From the NCBI GenBank assembly GCA_964477265.1, contig CAYZDJ010000005.1, forward strand, positions 124,001 to 188,000: a DNA stretch of 64,000 nt. Direction: 5' to 3'. The position numbers were made by a program, and so were the translations under genes. The first letter of the stretch is position 1. Each line of letters opens with the position of its first letter. Positions 1 to 8,634 of this stretch are shown here, piece by piece. The notes beneath the pieces are model-generated. The model was not told where the DNA came from. It ran no database searches and worked only from the letters and a program-made list of their open reading frames with translations. This DNA is from CAIVPM01 sp964477265 (GTDB lineage Bacteria; Bacteroidota; Bacteroidia; Chitinophagales; Chitinophagaceae).

Positions 1-2586
1 ATAAAAAAGAATAACAAAATAAATTGTGTAGAACAAAAATTTATCAATCCAGATTTTAGTGCAAAGCTAAGTAGCCTTAGTTCTGCAACTACAAGTGCCA
101 CATATCGCGTTGTTGCTTTTCCTAAAGAAAACAAAAATGTAACAGGTGGTATCACCTTAGAAACTGATCCATGGTTAAAGGTAGGTGCAACAAACAATGC
201 AGTTACTTATGGATGGCATTATGATGGTACTATTGATTATGATTTTACACAAGGCAATAATGTATTTGCTTACGATGACAGCTTAAAGCAAAACTTTGCA
301 GGTCGTTATCCAACGTCTTCAACGCCATTTCCCACACTTACATTTACACCTACGCCAGTATTTACCAAGCAACCTACATTAACACAAAACAGGGAGTTTG
401 GAACAACTAATTTATTTTACTGGAATAATATTATACATGACATATATTATCAATATGGCTTTACTGAAGCTGGCGGGAATTTTCAATCTACAAATTTTGG
501 TGTTGATAATAACAATAGAGGTGGTGCAGGTGGTGACCTTGTTATGGCTGAAGCCCAGGATGGTGGTGGAACAAATAATGCAAATTTTTCCACGCCACCA
601 GATGGCAGTTCTGGCAGAATGCAAATGTATTTGTGGACACCAACTACTATAAGAACTGATGGTGATATTGATAATGGTATTATAACCCATGAATTTGGAC
701 ATGGTATTTCTAATAGGTTGACTGGTGGTCCATCAAACACATCATGCCTTAGTAATTATGAGCAGGCAGGCGAGGGCTGGAGCGATTATTTTGCACTAAT
801 GACTACAACCAATTGGGCAACTGCAAAAACTACAGATGGTACTAAAAAAAGGCCTGTTGGTACCTATGTTATGAATCAAACTTTATCTGGTGCAGGAATA
901 AGGGAGTTCCCATATACAACTGATATGAATATCAACTTCCATACTTACGTTAATGTGGGTGATGTTGCTGGTCATCCTGGAACAACAAGTACTGGAGTAA
1001 TTATTCCAAATTCTACCGAAATACATTATATAGGAGAAGTTTGGTGCAGTGCTTTATGGGATATGACTTGGAACATTATTCAACAAGTTGGTTATATTAA
1101 CCCCAATATTTATGATGCTAATGGTGGTGGTGGAAATAACATAGCACTTAATTTGGTAATGCAGGGATTAAAATTTCAAAAATGTAGCCCAGGCTTTTTA
1201 GATTCGAGAAATGCAATTTTAAAAGCCGATAGTGTGTTGTATGGCAACATGTACCATTGTGCTATATGGAATGCATTTGGAAGAAGGGGAATGGGATACA
1301 ATGCCATACAAGGATTGTCAACCAAAACAACTGACCAGACTGAAGACTTTGAAGTGCCTTGCTTTACTTTATCAGGAAGAGTTATAACGCCAAACTTATT
1401 GCCAGTTAACAATGCTTTGGTCTGGAACAAAAAAGACAATTATTTCTGGAATGCAAAGGATTCTGCAAATGCATATTTCGAATTTGATGCTTATACTTAT
1501 TTTAACAAAACATTGTTTGCTGCTAAAAAGCCAGCAACAACCAAAGCTAATGGTGTAACCAGTGTTGATGTGCTATTAACGCAACGTCACATTTTAAACA
1601 CCACAAAACTTAGCAGTGCATATAAAATAATTGCTGCTGATGTTGATGGCAATAAGGTTGTAAACAGTGTTGATGTATTGAGAATAAAACGTTTGATATT
1701 GGGCACTGATACCACTTTTACAAAAACTGTTGGCACTGTAAAAACAGACAGGCTTTGGGAGTTTGTAGATAGTGCTTATGTTTTTCCAGATACTACCAAT
1801 CCTTTTCCATTTAAAGACAGTATAAAAATTACCACTTTAAATGCAAACGTCGAAAACCAAACCTTTATTGGCGTTAAACTAGGAGATGTAAATTATGATT
1901 GGAAACCTGCTATTGCAAGAGGCGTTTCAATTAAGCCAGTAGAATTAATGGTTAATGGCGAATGGGTGGTTGCCAATGGCGAAAAAACTTTAAACCTGAA
2001 ACTACTGGCATCGAACTTTACAGATATTGCAGCAATGCAATACACACTGCATTTTGATAACAGTAAATATGAATTTGTGGGTATAAAAAACAATAACCTT
2101 AACATTGACTTTAACAGTAACAAAGCCAATGAAACTGGCAATATTGCTATGTTGTGGACAGATAAAAATGGTGCAGCCAGAACATTGGAGGACGGAAGCA
2201 ATTTATTTATTTTACAATTAAAACCAAAGCAGGTTATTGCCACTGAACCAGAGCTTACATTGGTTAATGATATTGCTGACATTGAGGCATGGGATAATGA
2301 TTACAGAAAGCACAACATTGTTTTAACCAAACAAAGAATTGTAAATAATATCCAGGCAAAAAATGAATTTGTAATTTATCCAAATCCTGCCAAAGGCCTT
2401 GTAAATATTGCAGCCAATAATGCTAAGCAAGTGTCAATAACAGACTATCTTGGAAGAATGGTTCACAAGCAAAATATAAATAACCAATCTTCTGTGTTAA
2501 GCATTAAATTACAAAAAGGCGTTTATGTTGTGCAAGTTATTTTGAATGATGGTAACATTGCAACCCAAAAACTTATAATAGAATAA
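1..2586 (+). CDS. M36 family (fungalysin-like) secreted metallopeptidase with dockerin-like, cohesin-like and T9SS type A sorting modules; 5' end outside window
   Basis: The frame is open from base 1 with no start in view, so 861 C-terminal residues are visible. The zinc motif HEFGHGISNRL lies at visible residues 230-240, and EGWSD further on supplies the expected third ligand; both are hallmarks of M36 peptidases. The visible start still carries part of the pro- or catalytic region (WNNIIHDIYY precedes the zinc motif). After the catalytic domain come two dockerin-like repeats (about nt 1540-1710; VNSVDVLRIKRLIL is the second), a cohesin-like beta domain (about nt 1930-2240), and a C-terminal T9SS type A sorting domain starting near VIYPNPAKG. 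The protein is therefore probably secreted across the outer membrane and attached to the surface. The M36 call is strong; the dockerin and cohesin calls rest on pattern only. Confidence 0.9.
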   Translation: MKKNNKINCVEQKFINPDFSAKLSSLSSATTSATYRVVAFPKENKNVTGGITLETDPWLKVGATNNAVTYGWHYDGTIDYDFTQGNNVFAYDDSLKQNFAGRYPTSSTPFPTLTFTPTPVFTKQPTLTQNREFGTTNLFYWNNIIHDIYYQYGFTEAGGNFQSTNFGVDNNNRGGAGGDLVMAEAQDGGGTNNANFSTPPDGSSGRMQMYLWTPTTIRTDGDIDNGIITHEFGHGISNRLTGGPSNTSCLSNYEQAGEGWSDYFALMTTTNWATAKTTDGTKKRPVGTYVMNQTLSGAGIREFPYTTDMNINFHTYVNVGDVAGHPGTTSTGVIIPNSTEIHYIGEVWCSALWDMTWNIIQQVGYINPNIYDANGGGGNNIALNLVMQGLKFQKCSPGFLDSRNAILKADSVLYGNMYHCAIWNAFGRRGMGYNAIQGLSTKTTDQTEDFEVPCFTLSGRVITPNLLPVNNALVWNKKDNYFWNAKDSANAYFEFDAYTYFNKTLFAAKKPATTKANGVTSVDVLLTQRHILNTTKLSSAYKIIAADVDGNKVVNSVDVLRIKRLILGTDTTFTKTVGTVKTDRLWEFVDSAYVFPDTTNPFPFKDSIKITTLNANVENQTFIGVKLGDVNYDWKPAIARGVSIKPVELMVNGEWVVANGEKTLNLKLLASNFTDIAAMQYTLHFDNSKYEFVGIKNNNLNIDFNSNKANETGNIAMLWTDKNGAARTLEDGSNLFILQLKPKQVIATEPELTLVNDIADIEAWDNDYRKHNIVLTKQRIVNNIQAKNEFVIYPNPAKGLVNIAANNAKQVSITDYLGRMVHKQNINNQSSVLSIKLQKGVYVVQVILNDGNIATQKLIIE

Positions 2587-2587
2587 T

Positions 2588-3166
2588 ATGATAAAAAAAA
2601 TGTTATTGTTTTCGTTGCCAGTATTAATGTGTGCATGCAGCAGCGATGATGAAAAGAAACCTGAACCAGTGCCAGAAGCTCCATTGGCACAAAGCAAAAA
2701 CAATGAAGTGTTTAATGTTGGGTTTACTAAACTAATGGATGCCTATTATGGTTTGCAAACTGCTTTTGTAAAAGAAGATACAGTAATGGTGGGTAGTACA
2801 TCTAAAATGCTGCAAAAAGCAATTGATAGCTTGCCAACAAAGGAATTAAAAGGAGACACAACATTAATACAGACTGCAAAAGATATTGCTGTAAATATAA
2901 GTGATGAAGTAAAAGGCCTGATTGGGGAGAAAGACCTTGAAGGCAAACGTAAATCTTTTGATATGGTGAGTAATAACCTTGCTGCACTTATTCAAACGGT
3001 AAGGTATGACAGGAGCAAGGTTTACAAAATACATTGTCCAATGGCATTTAATAATAGAGGTGCTGATTGGTTAAGCAACAGTTCTACAGTTGTAAATCCA
3101 TATTTACCTAAACAAATGCCTGAATGTGGTGAAGTAAAAGACTCTATTGATTTTGTAGGAAAATAA
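2588..3166 (+). CDS. DUF3347-type lipoprotein
   Basis: A 192-residue protein starting one base after the M36 stop codon, so probably co-transcribed with it. The N-terminus is a lipoprotein signal ending MCAC, with Cys17 as the likely lipidated residue. It is followed by SSDDE, an acidic stretch like the surface-export signal of Bacteroidota lipoproteins. The middle is helical. The C-terminal stretch CPMAFNNRGADWL, then NPYLPKQMPECGEV, matches the conserved signature of DUF3347, a domain often found beside metal-efflux or copper-related proteins. No metal-efflux genes are nearby here, so its partner is unknown. Function is not established; the family assignment is fairly secure from the CPMA and CGEV motifs. 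Confidence 0.75.
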   Translation: MIKKMLLFSLPVLMCACSSDDEKKPEPVPEAPLAQSKNNEVFNVGFTKLMDAYYGLQTAFVKEDTVMVGSTSKMLQKAIDSLPTKELKGDTTLIQTAKDIAVNISDEVKGLIGEKDLEGKRKSFDMVSNNLAALIQTVRYDRSKVYKIHCPMAFNNRGADWLSNSSTVVNPYLPKQMPECGEVKDSIDFVGK

Positions 3167-3190
3167 TAAACTCAAATATTTTAATAATTT

Positions 3191-3898
3191 ATGAAAAGAA
3201 TTCCATTGGCACTTGCGTTGTTTGCGAGTGCATATTGCAGTCATGGTATTGCTCAAACCAAATTAACAATCTTATATAAGCATGGTAATATTAAAGGCTC
3301 AACTGAAGATTATAAAAAGCCTAATAATCCAGTAAAGTGGAGTGGAAAATATGTAATTGATGAATTTACAATTAATGATTCAACTACTTATTACCAACCC
3401 ACTGAAACATTTGAGGCTACTGATGAATTTTCTATGGCTGCTTATAAACGCACCAGAAAAAATAAGGTGCTTGGTAAAACATTTGCACCAAATACAGTAT
3501 ACTGCAACTATGCTGCTGGCACTACGCTTGAAGCTATTGAATGGAAAGATGATACTTATTTTGTAAAGGACACTATTCCAAACAGACAGCAGGTTTGGGT
3601 ATTGGGCGATGAAACAAAAACTGTTTTTGGCTACCCATGCAAGTTTGCATATACCATGAAAGATGACCAGATTGATATGATGGTTTGGTACACAGAGAAC
3701 TTTAAATGCAGCTTATCAAATAATGGAGACAACAGCTTGCCAGGAACAGTGTTGGAAACATATTATCCTAAATCAAACACACTAATTACAGCTATTGACC
3801 TACAGATAGAAACAAGCCCTATTGCATTGAACTTGAAAAATGCCAAGCCTATTTCTCAACAGGAATTTAGTAAAGTTAAGAAGAACAAAAAAGGATAA
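3191..3898 (+). CDS. GLPGLI-like exported protein
   Basis: A 235-residue protein with a Sec signal peptide (cleavage near GIAQ at about residue 22). The region KTVFGYPCKFAYT, followed by VWYTE and SLPGTVLE, resembles the core of the Bacteroidota GLPGLI family, where the name motif is GLPGLI; here it reads SLPGTV. Members are periplasmic or surface proteins of unknown function, often near TonB receptors or proteases. It lies 24 bases after the DUF3347 gene on the same strand and ends just before a strong palindromic terminator, so the three genes may form one transcription unit. The assignment is by motif only, and this is a divergent member. Confidence 0.65.
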   Translation: MKRIPLALALFASAYCSHGIAQTKLTILYKHGNIKGSTEDYKKPNNPVKWSGKYVIDEFTINDSTTYYQPTETFEATDEFSMAAYKRTRKNKVLGKTFAPNTVYCNYAAGTTLEAIEWKDDTYFVKDTIPNRQQVWVLGDETKTVFGYPCKFAYTMKDDQIDMMVWYTENFKCSLSNNGDNSLPGTVLETYYPKSNTLITAIDLQIETSPIALNLKNAKPISQQEFSKVKKNKKG

Positions 3899-3910
3899 AG
3901 TCATTATAAA

Positions 3911-3951
3911 AATTGAGGGAAGTTACTAGTAACTTCCCTCAATTTTTTTGA
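3911..3951. terminator. Perfect palindromic terminator, probably bidirectional
   Basis: A perfect 34-base palindrome (17-base arms, 3911-3944) is followed by a T-run to 3949 on the plus strand and flanked on the other side by an A-run that gives a T-run on the minus strand. It would end the plus-strand GLPGLI-like gene. Before the insertion sequence arrived it would also have served the convergent carbonic anhydrase gene. Confidence 0.85.
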
Positions 3952-4017
3952 GACAATGTGGTAAAAAACAGTTGGTAAAATCTTCTGTAACATAATACTG
4001 TAAAGGTTTTTAGAGAA

Positions 4018-4049
4018 AAGTAATGAAAGTGTTTTCATTGCTTTTTTTT
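4018..4049 (+). terminator. Terminator-like hairpin inside the insertion sequence, upstream of the transposase
   Basis: The arms 4018-4028 and 4033-4043 pair over 11 bases (one G-T pair, four-base loop), and a run of eight T overlaps the end of the stem (4042-4049). It lies five bases before the transposase ATG at 4054. It may block read-through from outside promoters into the transposase, a known protective layout in insertion sequences; this role is inference. Confidence 0.55.
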
Positions 4050-4053
4050 GTTT

Positions 4054-5032
4054 ATGAAAAAAAACTAATAAAAAGTGTGTTTGTTGTGGCAGTAATTATG
4101 TTCAAAAATGGGGTAAGCAAAATGGCAATCAACGTTTTCGATGCTCTTATTGTGGGTTTTGTTTTGTGGTCAAAAACGAAGAAGTTTCTATAACCAATCA
4201 GTTTGTTTGGTTTGAAAAATGGGTGATGGAAAGACAAGTATATAAGTACCTTGTTAGAGATAGTAAGATGAGTCAAAGTAAGCTTCAAAGCTTGTTTAAA
4301 AACTATCTTTCATTAGCACCAACAGTTGCTATTAAAAGTAAGAAAAATGTTCATCTTTTAATTGATGGTACTTATTTTTCAAATGGGCTTTGTTTGGTAT
4401 TATACTACGACCACGATATAAGATATGTTCAACTGTATAGGCACACTAATCAAGAAAAATACAAAGAGATAAAAGAAGATTTAGAGAACCTGAAGCAGTT
4501 GGGTGTAGAGGTGTATAGTGTAACCTGTGATGGTCATAAAGCTATTTTAAAAGCAGTAAGAAAAGTGTACCCCAATGCTATTATTCAACGTTGCTTAGTG
4601 CATATTAAACGACAAGTTAAAATCTATACAAGTGAACAACCAAAGCTATTACAGGCTAAAGGTCTTTTAAAAATATCTAAACAAATTACTGCTATCAAAA
4701 CCCACGAGCAATGCTCAATATGGTTAGCAACATTTTATAATTGGTATCATCAAAACAAAACATTTATTGATGAGCAAAGCAGAAGTGAACAAACAGGAAG
4801 AATGTGGTACACCCATAAAAAATTACATACTGCCTGTAGTTTAATCATTAATGCCATACCAGATATGTTTTGCTATTTAAACGATGCACAAATACCTTAT
4901 ACCACTAACAGATTAGAAAGCTACTTTACACATTTAAAAGATAAATTAACCTTACATAGGGGCTTGAAATTTGAAGCCAGGAAAAACTTCATTAAGTGGT
5001 ATCTGCATTTTAAAAATAATGCTTCGCATTGA
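4054..5032 (+). CDS. IS256 family transposase, variant zinc-binding type (start needs a one-base slip)
   Basis: A DDE-type transposase. LIDGTYF, TCDGHKAI and NRLESYF hold the likely catalytic Asp, Asp and Glu. Upstream of the first in-frame ATG (4166) the frame stays open back to 4058 and encodes a zinc-ribbon-like segment with CVCC and CSYC, so 4166 cannot be the natural start. The only ATG near the true beginning is 4054, in another frame: ATG is followed by eight A and then CTAA, which stops at once. With seven A the frame reads MKKTNKK and joins the zinc segment. The gene is therefore either expressed by slippage on the A8 run, carries a frameshift, or has a homopolymer sequencing error. 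Without correction the ORF beginning at 4166 gives 288 residues. Confidence 0.8.
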
Positions 5033-5237
5033 GTTTTTTTAGCCATATCAGCAATCCAATAAAAACAAGAACAGCCATCTAAAAAAAAATGACTGTTCGT
5101 TTATTGTCTTGCACCAATCCTATTGCTGGCAAGTTGCTCTCCAGCAGAGCTTGCTTCCTCTTCAGATTAATGCACACAATGTAAAACATTTACTCAATCC
5201 AAAAACCAACTGTTTTTTACCACATTGCCTTTTTTGA

Positions 5238-5873
5238 TTACAAAATATTAAAATGGTAGATGGCATCAATATCTTCCTTGTCATCGTGTATTACACTTAA
5301 ATCCTTTATCAGTCCATTATGAACACCATACACCCAGCCATGCAAATGCAATTCACGCTTGCTCCAGGCTTCTTGCACAATTGTGGTTTTGGCAAGGTTT
5401 CTCACTTGTTCAATTACATTAAGTTCGGTTAATCTGTCGCTTCTTTCATTCTCGTCAGCAATAGTTTCAAGCTCTGTTTTATTTTTAAAGTAAACGTCTT
5501 TAATATTACGCAGCCAGTTATCTACAAAGCCATGAAAATTATTTGTCATAGCAGCTTTTACGCCTCCACAACCATAATGACCACACACAATAATATGCTT
5601 TACCTCAAGGTACTTTACTGCATATTCCAATACGCTTAAAAGATTGGTATCTGTATGCACAACAAGGTTTGCAATATTGCGATGTACAAATATTTCACCA
5701 CTTTGAGTGCCAGTAATTTCATTGGCAGGCACGCGGCTATCGCTACAGCCAATCCACAAGTAGCCTGGGGTTTGACCTAATACAAGTCTGTTGAAATATT
5801 CTGGATCTTCAGCGAGTTTTCTTTCAGCAAATTCTTTATTGCCTTGTAATAATTTGTGATATGATTTTTGCAT
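5238..5873 (-). CDS. can: Beta-class carbonic anhydrase
   Basis: A 211-residue enzyme interconverting CO2 and bicarbonate. The zinc and active-site residues are Cys43, Asp45 and Arg47 in CSDSR, with His99 and Cys102 in GHYGCGG; this is the complete beta-class set. No signal peptide, so cytoplasmic. It lies 194 bases downstream of the SulP-carbonic anhydrase fusion on the same strand, suggesting a shared role in bicarbonate supply. Its 3' end touches the target-site duplication of the insertion sequence: the stop codon (5238-5240) follows directly on the 8-mer. Read-through into the insertion sequence on the antisense strand is thus possible. Confidence 0.95.
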   Translation of the reverse strand: MQKSYHKLLQGNKEFAERKLAEDPEYFNRLVLGQTPGYLWIGCSDSRVPANEITGTQSGEIFVHRNIANLVVHTDTNLLSVLEYAVKYLEVKHIIVCGHYGCGGVKAAMTNNFHGFVDNWLRNIKDVYFKNKTELETIADENERSDRLTELNVIEQVRNLAKTTIVQEAWSKRELHLHGWVYGVHNGLIKDLSVIHDDKEDIDAIYHFNIL

Positions 5874-6067
5874 ATTTTTTTAGTAAAAGTAAAGGTGTGG
5901 TTAAAATAACTAATGCTTATTGAAATAATTTTATATGACTTGAGTAATCTCACAAATTAAATTTAAAAATATCTTCTTGCATATAACGATGACATCACAG
6001 ATATTTTCTGTGCAATCTGAGTTATTTGTGAGCAAAATAATATAGTATGATTATGTATGGTTGCTAA

Positions 6068-8236
6068 CTATTCATAAAACTTTACAACACCTTTTTCTAC
6101 ATCATACAAGCCACCAACAATTTTAATTTTGCCCTCCCTTTCAAGGTTTGCAATAATGGTACTTTCTTTCCTTATCCTTTCAATGGTTAGGTGAACATTA
6201 AATTCTGTAACATTCTTCACAAAATCAGGGTTATTGCCATTTCTGTTTTCTGTAGTGGAAGTTTCTTTATCAATAGCAGGTTGCACTTTGCTTAAAAGCG
6301 TTGTCAGGTTGCCCATTTCAACATGGTTGCAGGCCCCTACAATAGCACCACATTTAGTATGGCCAAGCACAACAACAAGCTTGGTGCCCACAACATTTGT
6401 GGCAAACTCCATACTGCCCAAAATATCTTCATTTAAAATATTGCCAGCAATACGCACACTAAAAATATCGCCAAGCCCCAAGTCAAAAATATGTTCTGTG
6501 GTGGTTCTGCTGTCAATGCAACTTAATATTACTGCAAATGGGTTTTGCCCAAACGATGTGGCATTTACCTGATGCCTTAAATATTTTTCAGTCTTGCTGC
6601 CTGCTAGGAATCTTTCATTACCTCTTTTCAAAATATTCAATACTTCATTTGGCTCAAGCTTTTGCTGGCGTTCTTTGTCAAGCACGTTTACAAATTGTAT
6701 ATGGTCATCAAGTTTGTATTTATCCTTCATGCCAATAACATTAAGCTTAATATTTTTTTCTTTTGAAGTGGTTGTTCTAAAGTCATTGATTATTTCTAAA
6801 ATATCATTGTCAATGTAATCAGCATTGGTAGCATCTATAATTACTTTCGAGTCTGCAGGAATGCTCCACAATGTATCTTTAATAGATGCTTTATTTAAAA
6901 ACGAAACTTGGTTGGGCAACTCAATCCTTACTGTTTCATCGAAGTGCAGTTTTTCTTTTTGCAATACAAACGGGTTTTTAAAATTGCTTCTTAATAAAAA
7001 GAAAATACTTACTGCTAAACCTATAAAAACACCAATTAATAAGTCGGTAAAAACAATAGCTAAAATAGTTGCCACAAAAGGAATAAATTGGTTAAGCCCT
7101 TTGCTGTACATATCTTTAAACAAAGAAATCTTTGCAAGTTTATAACCTGTTAAAAGTAATATAGCTGCCAGCGAAGCCAAAGGTATTTTGTTAAGCAATG
7201 GACTTAATAAAACAAGGCTAAGCAACAGAAAAACACCATGAAGTATAGCAGATAATTTTGTTTTTGCACCTGCATTAATATTTACACTACTACGAACAAT
7301 TACTGATGTAATTGGAATGCCACCTACTAAACCAGAAAGCATGTTGCCTACGCCTTGTGCAACAAGCTCCCTGTTGGGAGATGCCTGCCTTTTTAATGGG
7401 TCTATATTTTCTACTGCTTCCAGATTTAGCAGTGTTTCTAGCGATGCTACTGCTGCAATGGTAAATGCTACAAGCCAAACTTTATAGTGTGTAATAGCTT
7501 CAAAACTTGGAGAGGTAATAATTGAACTGATGCCATTGAATTTTGGAATGTTTACCAGATGTTTGTCTTCAATGGCAAGCGATGTAAAGTATTGCTGGAA
7601 AACATAGTTTAACACAATGCCCAGCAGCACAACAAACAATGATGCAGGAAAAAACTGTAGTTTTTTAAGTGGTGTTTTATCCCAGAAAATAAGGATAAAA
7701 ATGGATAGTACAGCAATTATAACTGCCCCCCATGAAAAGTAGTTAAGCACATTTAAAAACTCTGAAAAAGTGTTTTCGCCATCGGGCTGAAAGAAAGCAA
7801 AATCTCCTTCCTGGTCTTTGTCAAAACCAACAGCATGTGGTATTTGCTTTAAAATTAAAAGTATTCCAATAGATGCGAGCAAACCTTTAATAACATTTGA
7901 TGGAATATAATTGGCAATAAAACCACCTTTTAAAATGCCTGCAATAAACTGCATGGCACCAGCTAAAACAACTGCTAACAAAAAGGTTTCAAAATTGCCT
8001 AACTTAGTTATAGATGCCAGCACAACTGCAGCTAAGCCTGCAGCAGGGCCACTTACACTGGTGTGTGATTGGCTTATGACACCAACAACCAAACCACCAA
8101 TAATGCCTGCCAGCACGCCAGACAATAATGGTGCACCACTTGCCAAAGCAATACCTAAACACAATGGTAATGCCACCAGAAAAACAACTATACTTGCTGC
8201 AAAGTCGTTAGATAACGAAGAGGTAAACTTCTTCAT
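6068..8236 (-). CDS. SulP-family inorganic anion (bicarbonate) transporter fused to a beta-carbonic anhydrase
   Basis: A 722-residue fusion. The N-terminal ~410 residues are a multi-pass SulP transporter (start MKKFTSSLSNDFAASIVVF, with the conserved AGLAAVVLASI and PITSVIVRSSVNINAG segments). Residues ~430-525 form a STAS-like domain. The C-terminal ~180 residues are a beta-carbonic anhydrase with Cys573, Asp575 and Arg577 (CIDSR) and His626 and Cys629 (GHTKCG), so the zinc site is intact. SulP proteins move bicarbonate or sulfate; a fused active anhydrase argues for bicarbonate or CO2 handling at the inner membrane. The neighbours are a free carbonic anhydrase downstream and a small exported protein upstream. 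Transport substrate and coupling ion are inferred. Confidence 0.92.
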   Translation of the reverse strand: MKKFTSSLSNDFAASIVVFLVALPLCLGIALASGAPLLSGVLAGIIGGLVVGVISQSHTSVSGPAAGLAAVVLASITKLGNFETFLLAVVLAGAMQFIAGILKGGFIANYIPSNVIKGLLASIGILLILKQIPHAVGFDKDQEGDFAFFQPDGENTFSEFLNVLNYFSWGAVIIAVLSIFILIFWDKTPLKKLQFFPASLFVVLLGIVLNYVFQQYFTSLAIEDKHLVNIPKFNGISSIITSPSFEAITHYKVWLVAFTIAAVASLETLLNLEAVENIDPLKRQASPNRELVAQGVGNMLSGLVGGIPITSVIVRSSVNINAGAKTKLSAILHGVFLLLSLVLLSPLLNKIPLASLAAILLLTGYKLAKISLFKDMYSKGLNQFIPFVATILAIVFTDLLIGVFIGLAVSIFFLLRSNFKNPFVLQKEKLHFDETVRIELPNQVSFLNKASIKDTLWSIPADSKVIIDATNADYIDNDILEIINDFRTTTSKEKNIKLNVIGMKDKYKLDDHIQFVNVLDKERQQKLEPNEVLNILKRGNERFLAGSKTEKYLRHQVNATSFGQNPFAVILSCIDSRTTTEHIFDLGLGDIFSVRIAGNILNEDILGSMEFATNVVGTKLVVVLGHTKCGAIVGACNHVEMGNLTTLLSKVQPAIDKETSTTENRNGNNPDFVKNVTEFNVHLTIERIRKESTIIANLEREGKIKIVGGLYDVEKGVVKFYE

Positions 8237-8328
8237 ATAAAATATTTTTATAATGTTAAAAAAGGGGTAAAATGTGCAGCAGCTATTGGCAACACAAAAA
8301 AATTAAAATGTAAAACCTGCTAAGTATA

Positions 8329-8634
8329 TTAACAGTTGGGGGGAGGAGTGAGTACAGTACTTTTGTAACTTGATTTAAAAACTGTATTGCAGATGTGGTA
8401 TTTGCCTGAAGTAGTTATTGAGTGGTTAAACTGGTAGTAGTTTTCTATAAATATTTTAACTTCCTTCTCAGCTTTTTCCTTGTTTTTTTCCTGAGTTGTA
8501 TTTTCTTCTTCGTCTTCTTCAGAATCTTCGTTTACAACAACTGATTTGCTACTGTATTTGCTGCACAAATACTTTACTGGAAGAATTTGTGTAGCAAAAC
8601 AAAGCGTGATGAATAATGTTAAAATAAACTTCAT
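8329..8634 (-). CDS. Small exported protein with acidic-lysine linker, unknown function
   Basis: A 101-residue protein read from the internal ATG at 8634, which gives a clean signal peptide (MKFILTLFITLCFATQ); the open frame extends 20 residues further upstream without signal-like character. After the signal it has a charged low-complexity segment rich in Glu, Asp, Lys and Asn (about residues 40-60), then a short tail ending PPPNC. Cys residues occur at about 28, 84 and the last position. It is encoded 92 bases upstream of the SulP-carbonic anhydrase gene on the same strand, so it may belong to that unit. I do not recognise the family. Confidence 0.5.
   Translation of the reverse strand: MKFILTLFITLCFATQILPVKYLCSKYSSKSVVVNEDSEEDEEENTTQEKNKEKAEKEVKIFIENYYQFNHSITTSGKYHICNTVFKSSYKSTVLTPPPNC

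Larger units (their letters stand above)
3952..5229 (+). mobile_element. IS256-like insertion sequence (zinc-binding variant), 1278 bp
   Basis: The ends are 25-base terminal inverted repeats (3952-3976 and 5205-5229) identical except at the second base; the inner 23 bases are perfect. The flanks 3944-3951 and 5230-5237 are the identical 8-mer TTTTTTGA, a target-site duplication of the length expected for IS256-type elements. The element carries one transposase gene. The target is the T-tract just after the terminator palindrome, so the insertion separates the minus-strand carbonic anhydrase gene from its former terminator. The intact repeats and exact duplication suggest a recent insertion. 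Confidence 0.9.

Noticed and set aside
5069..5098. Hairpin near the right end of the insertion sequence
   Set aside because: Ten-base arms with a mismatch around an A-run; weak and probably only the transposase terminator or chance, so not listed separately.
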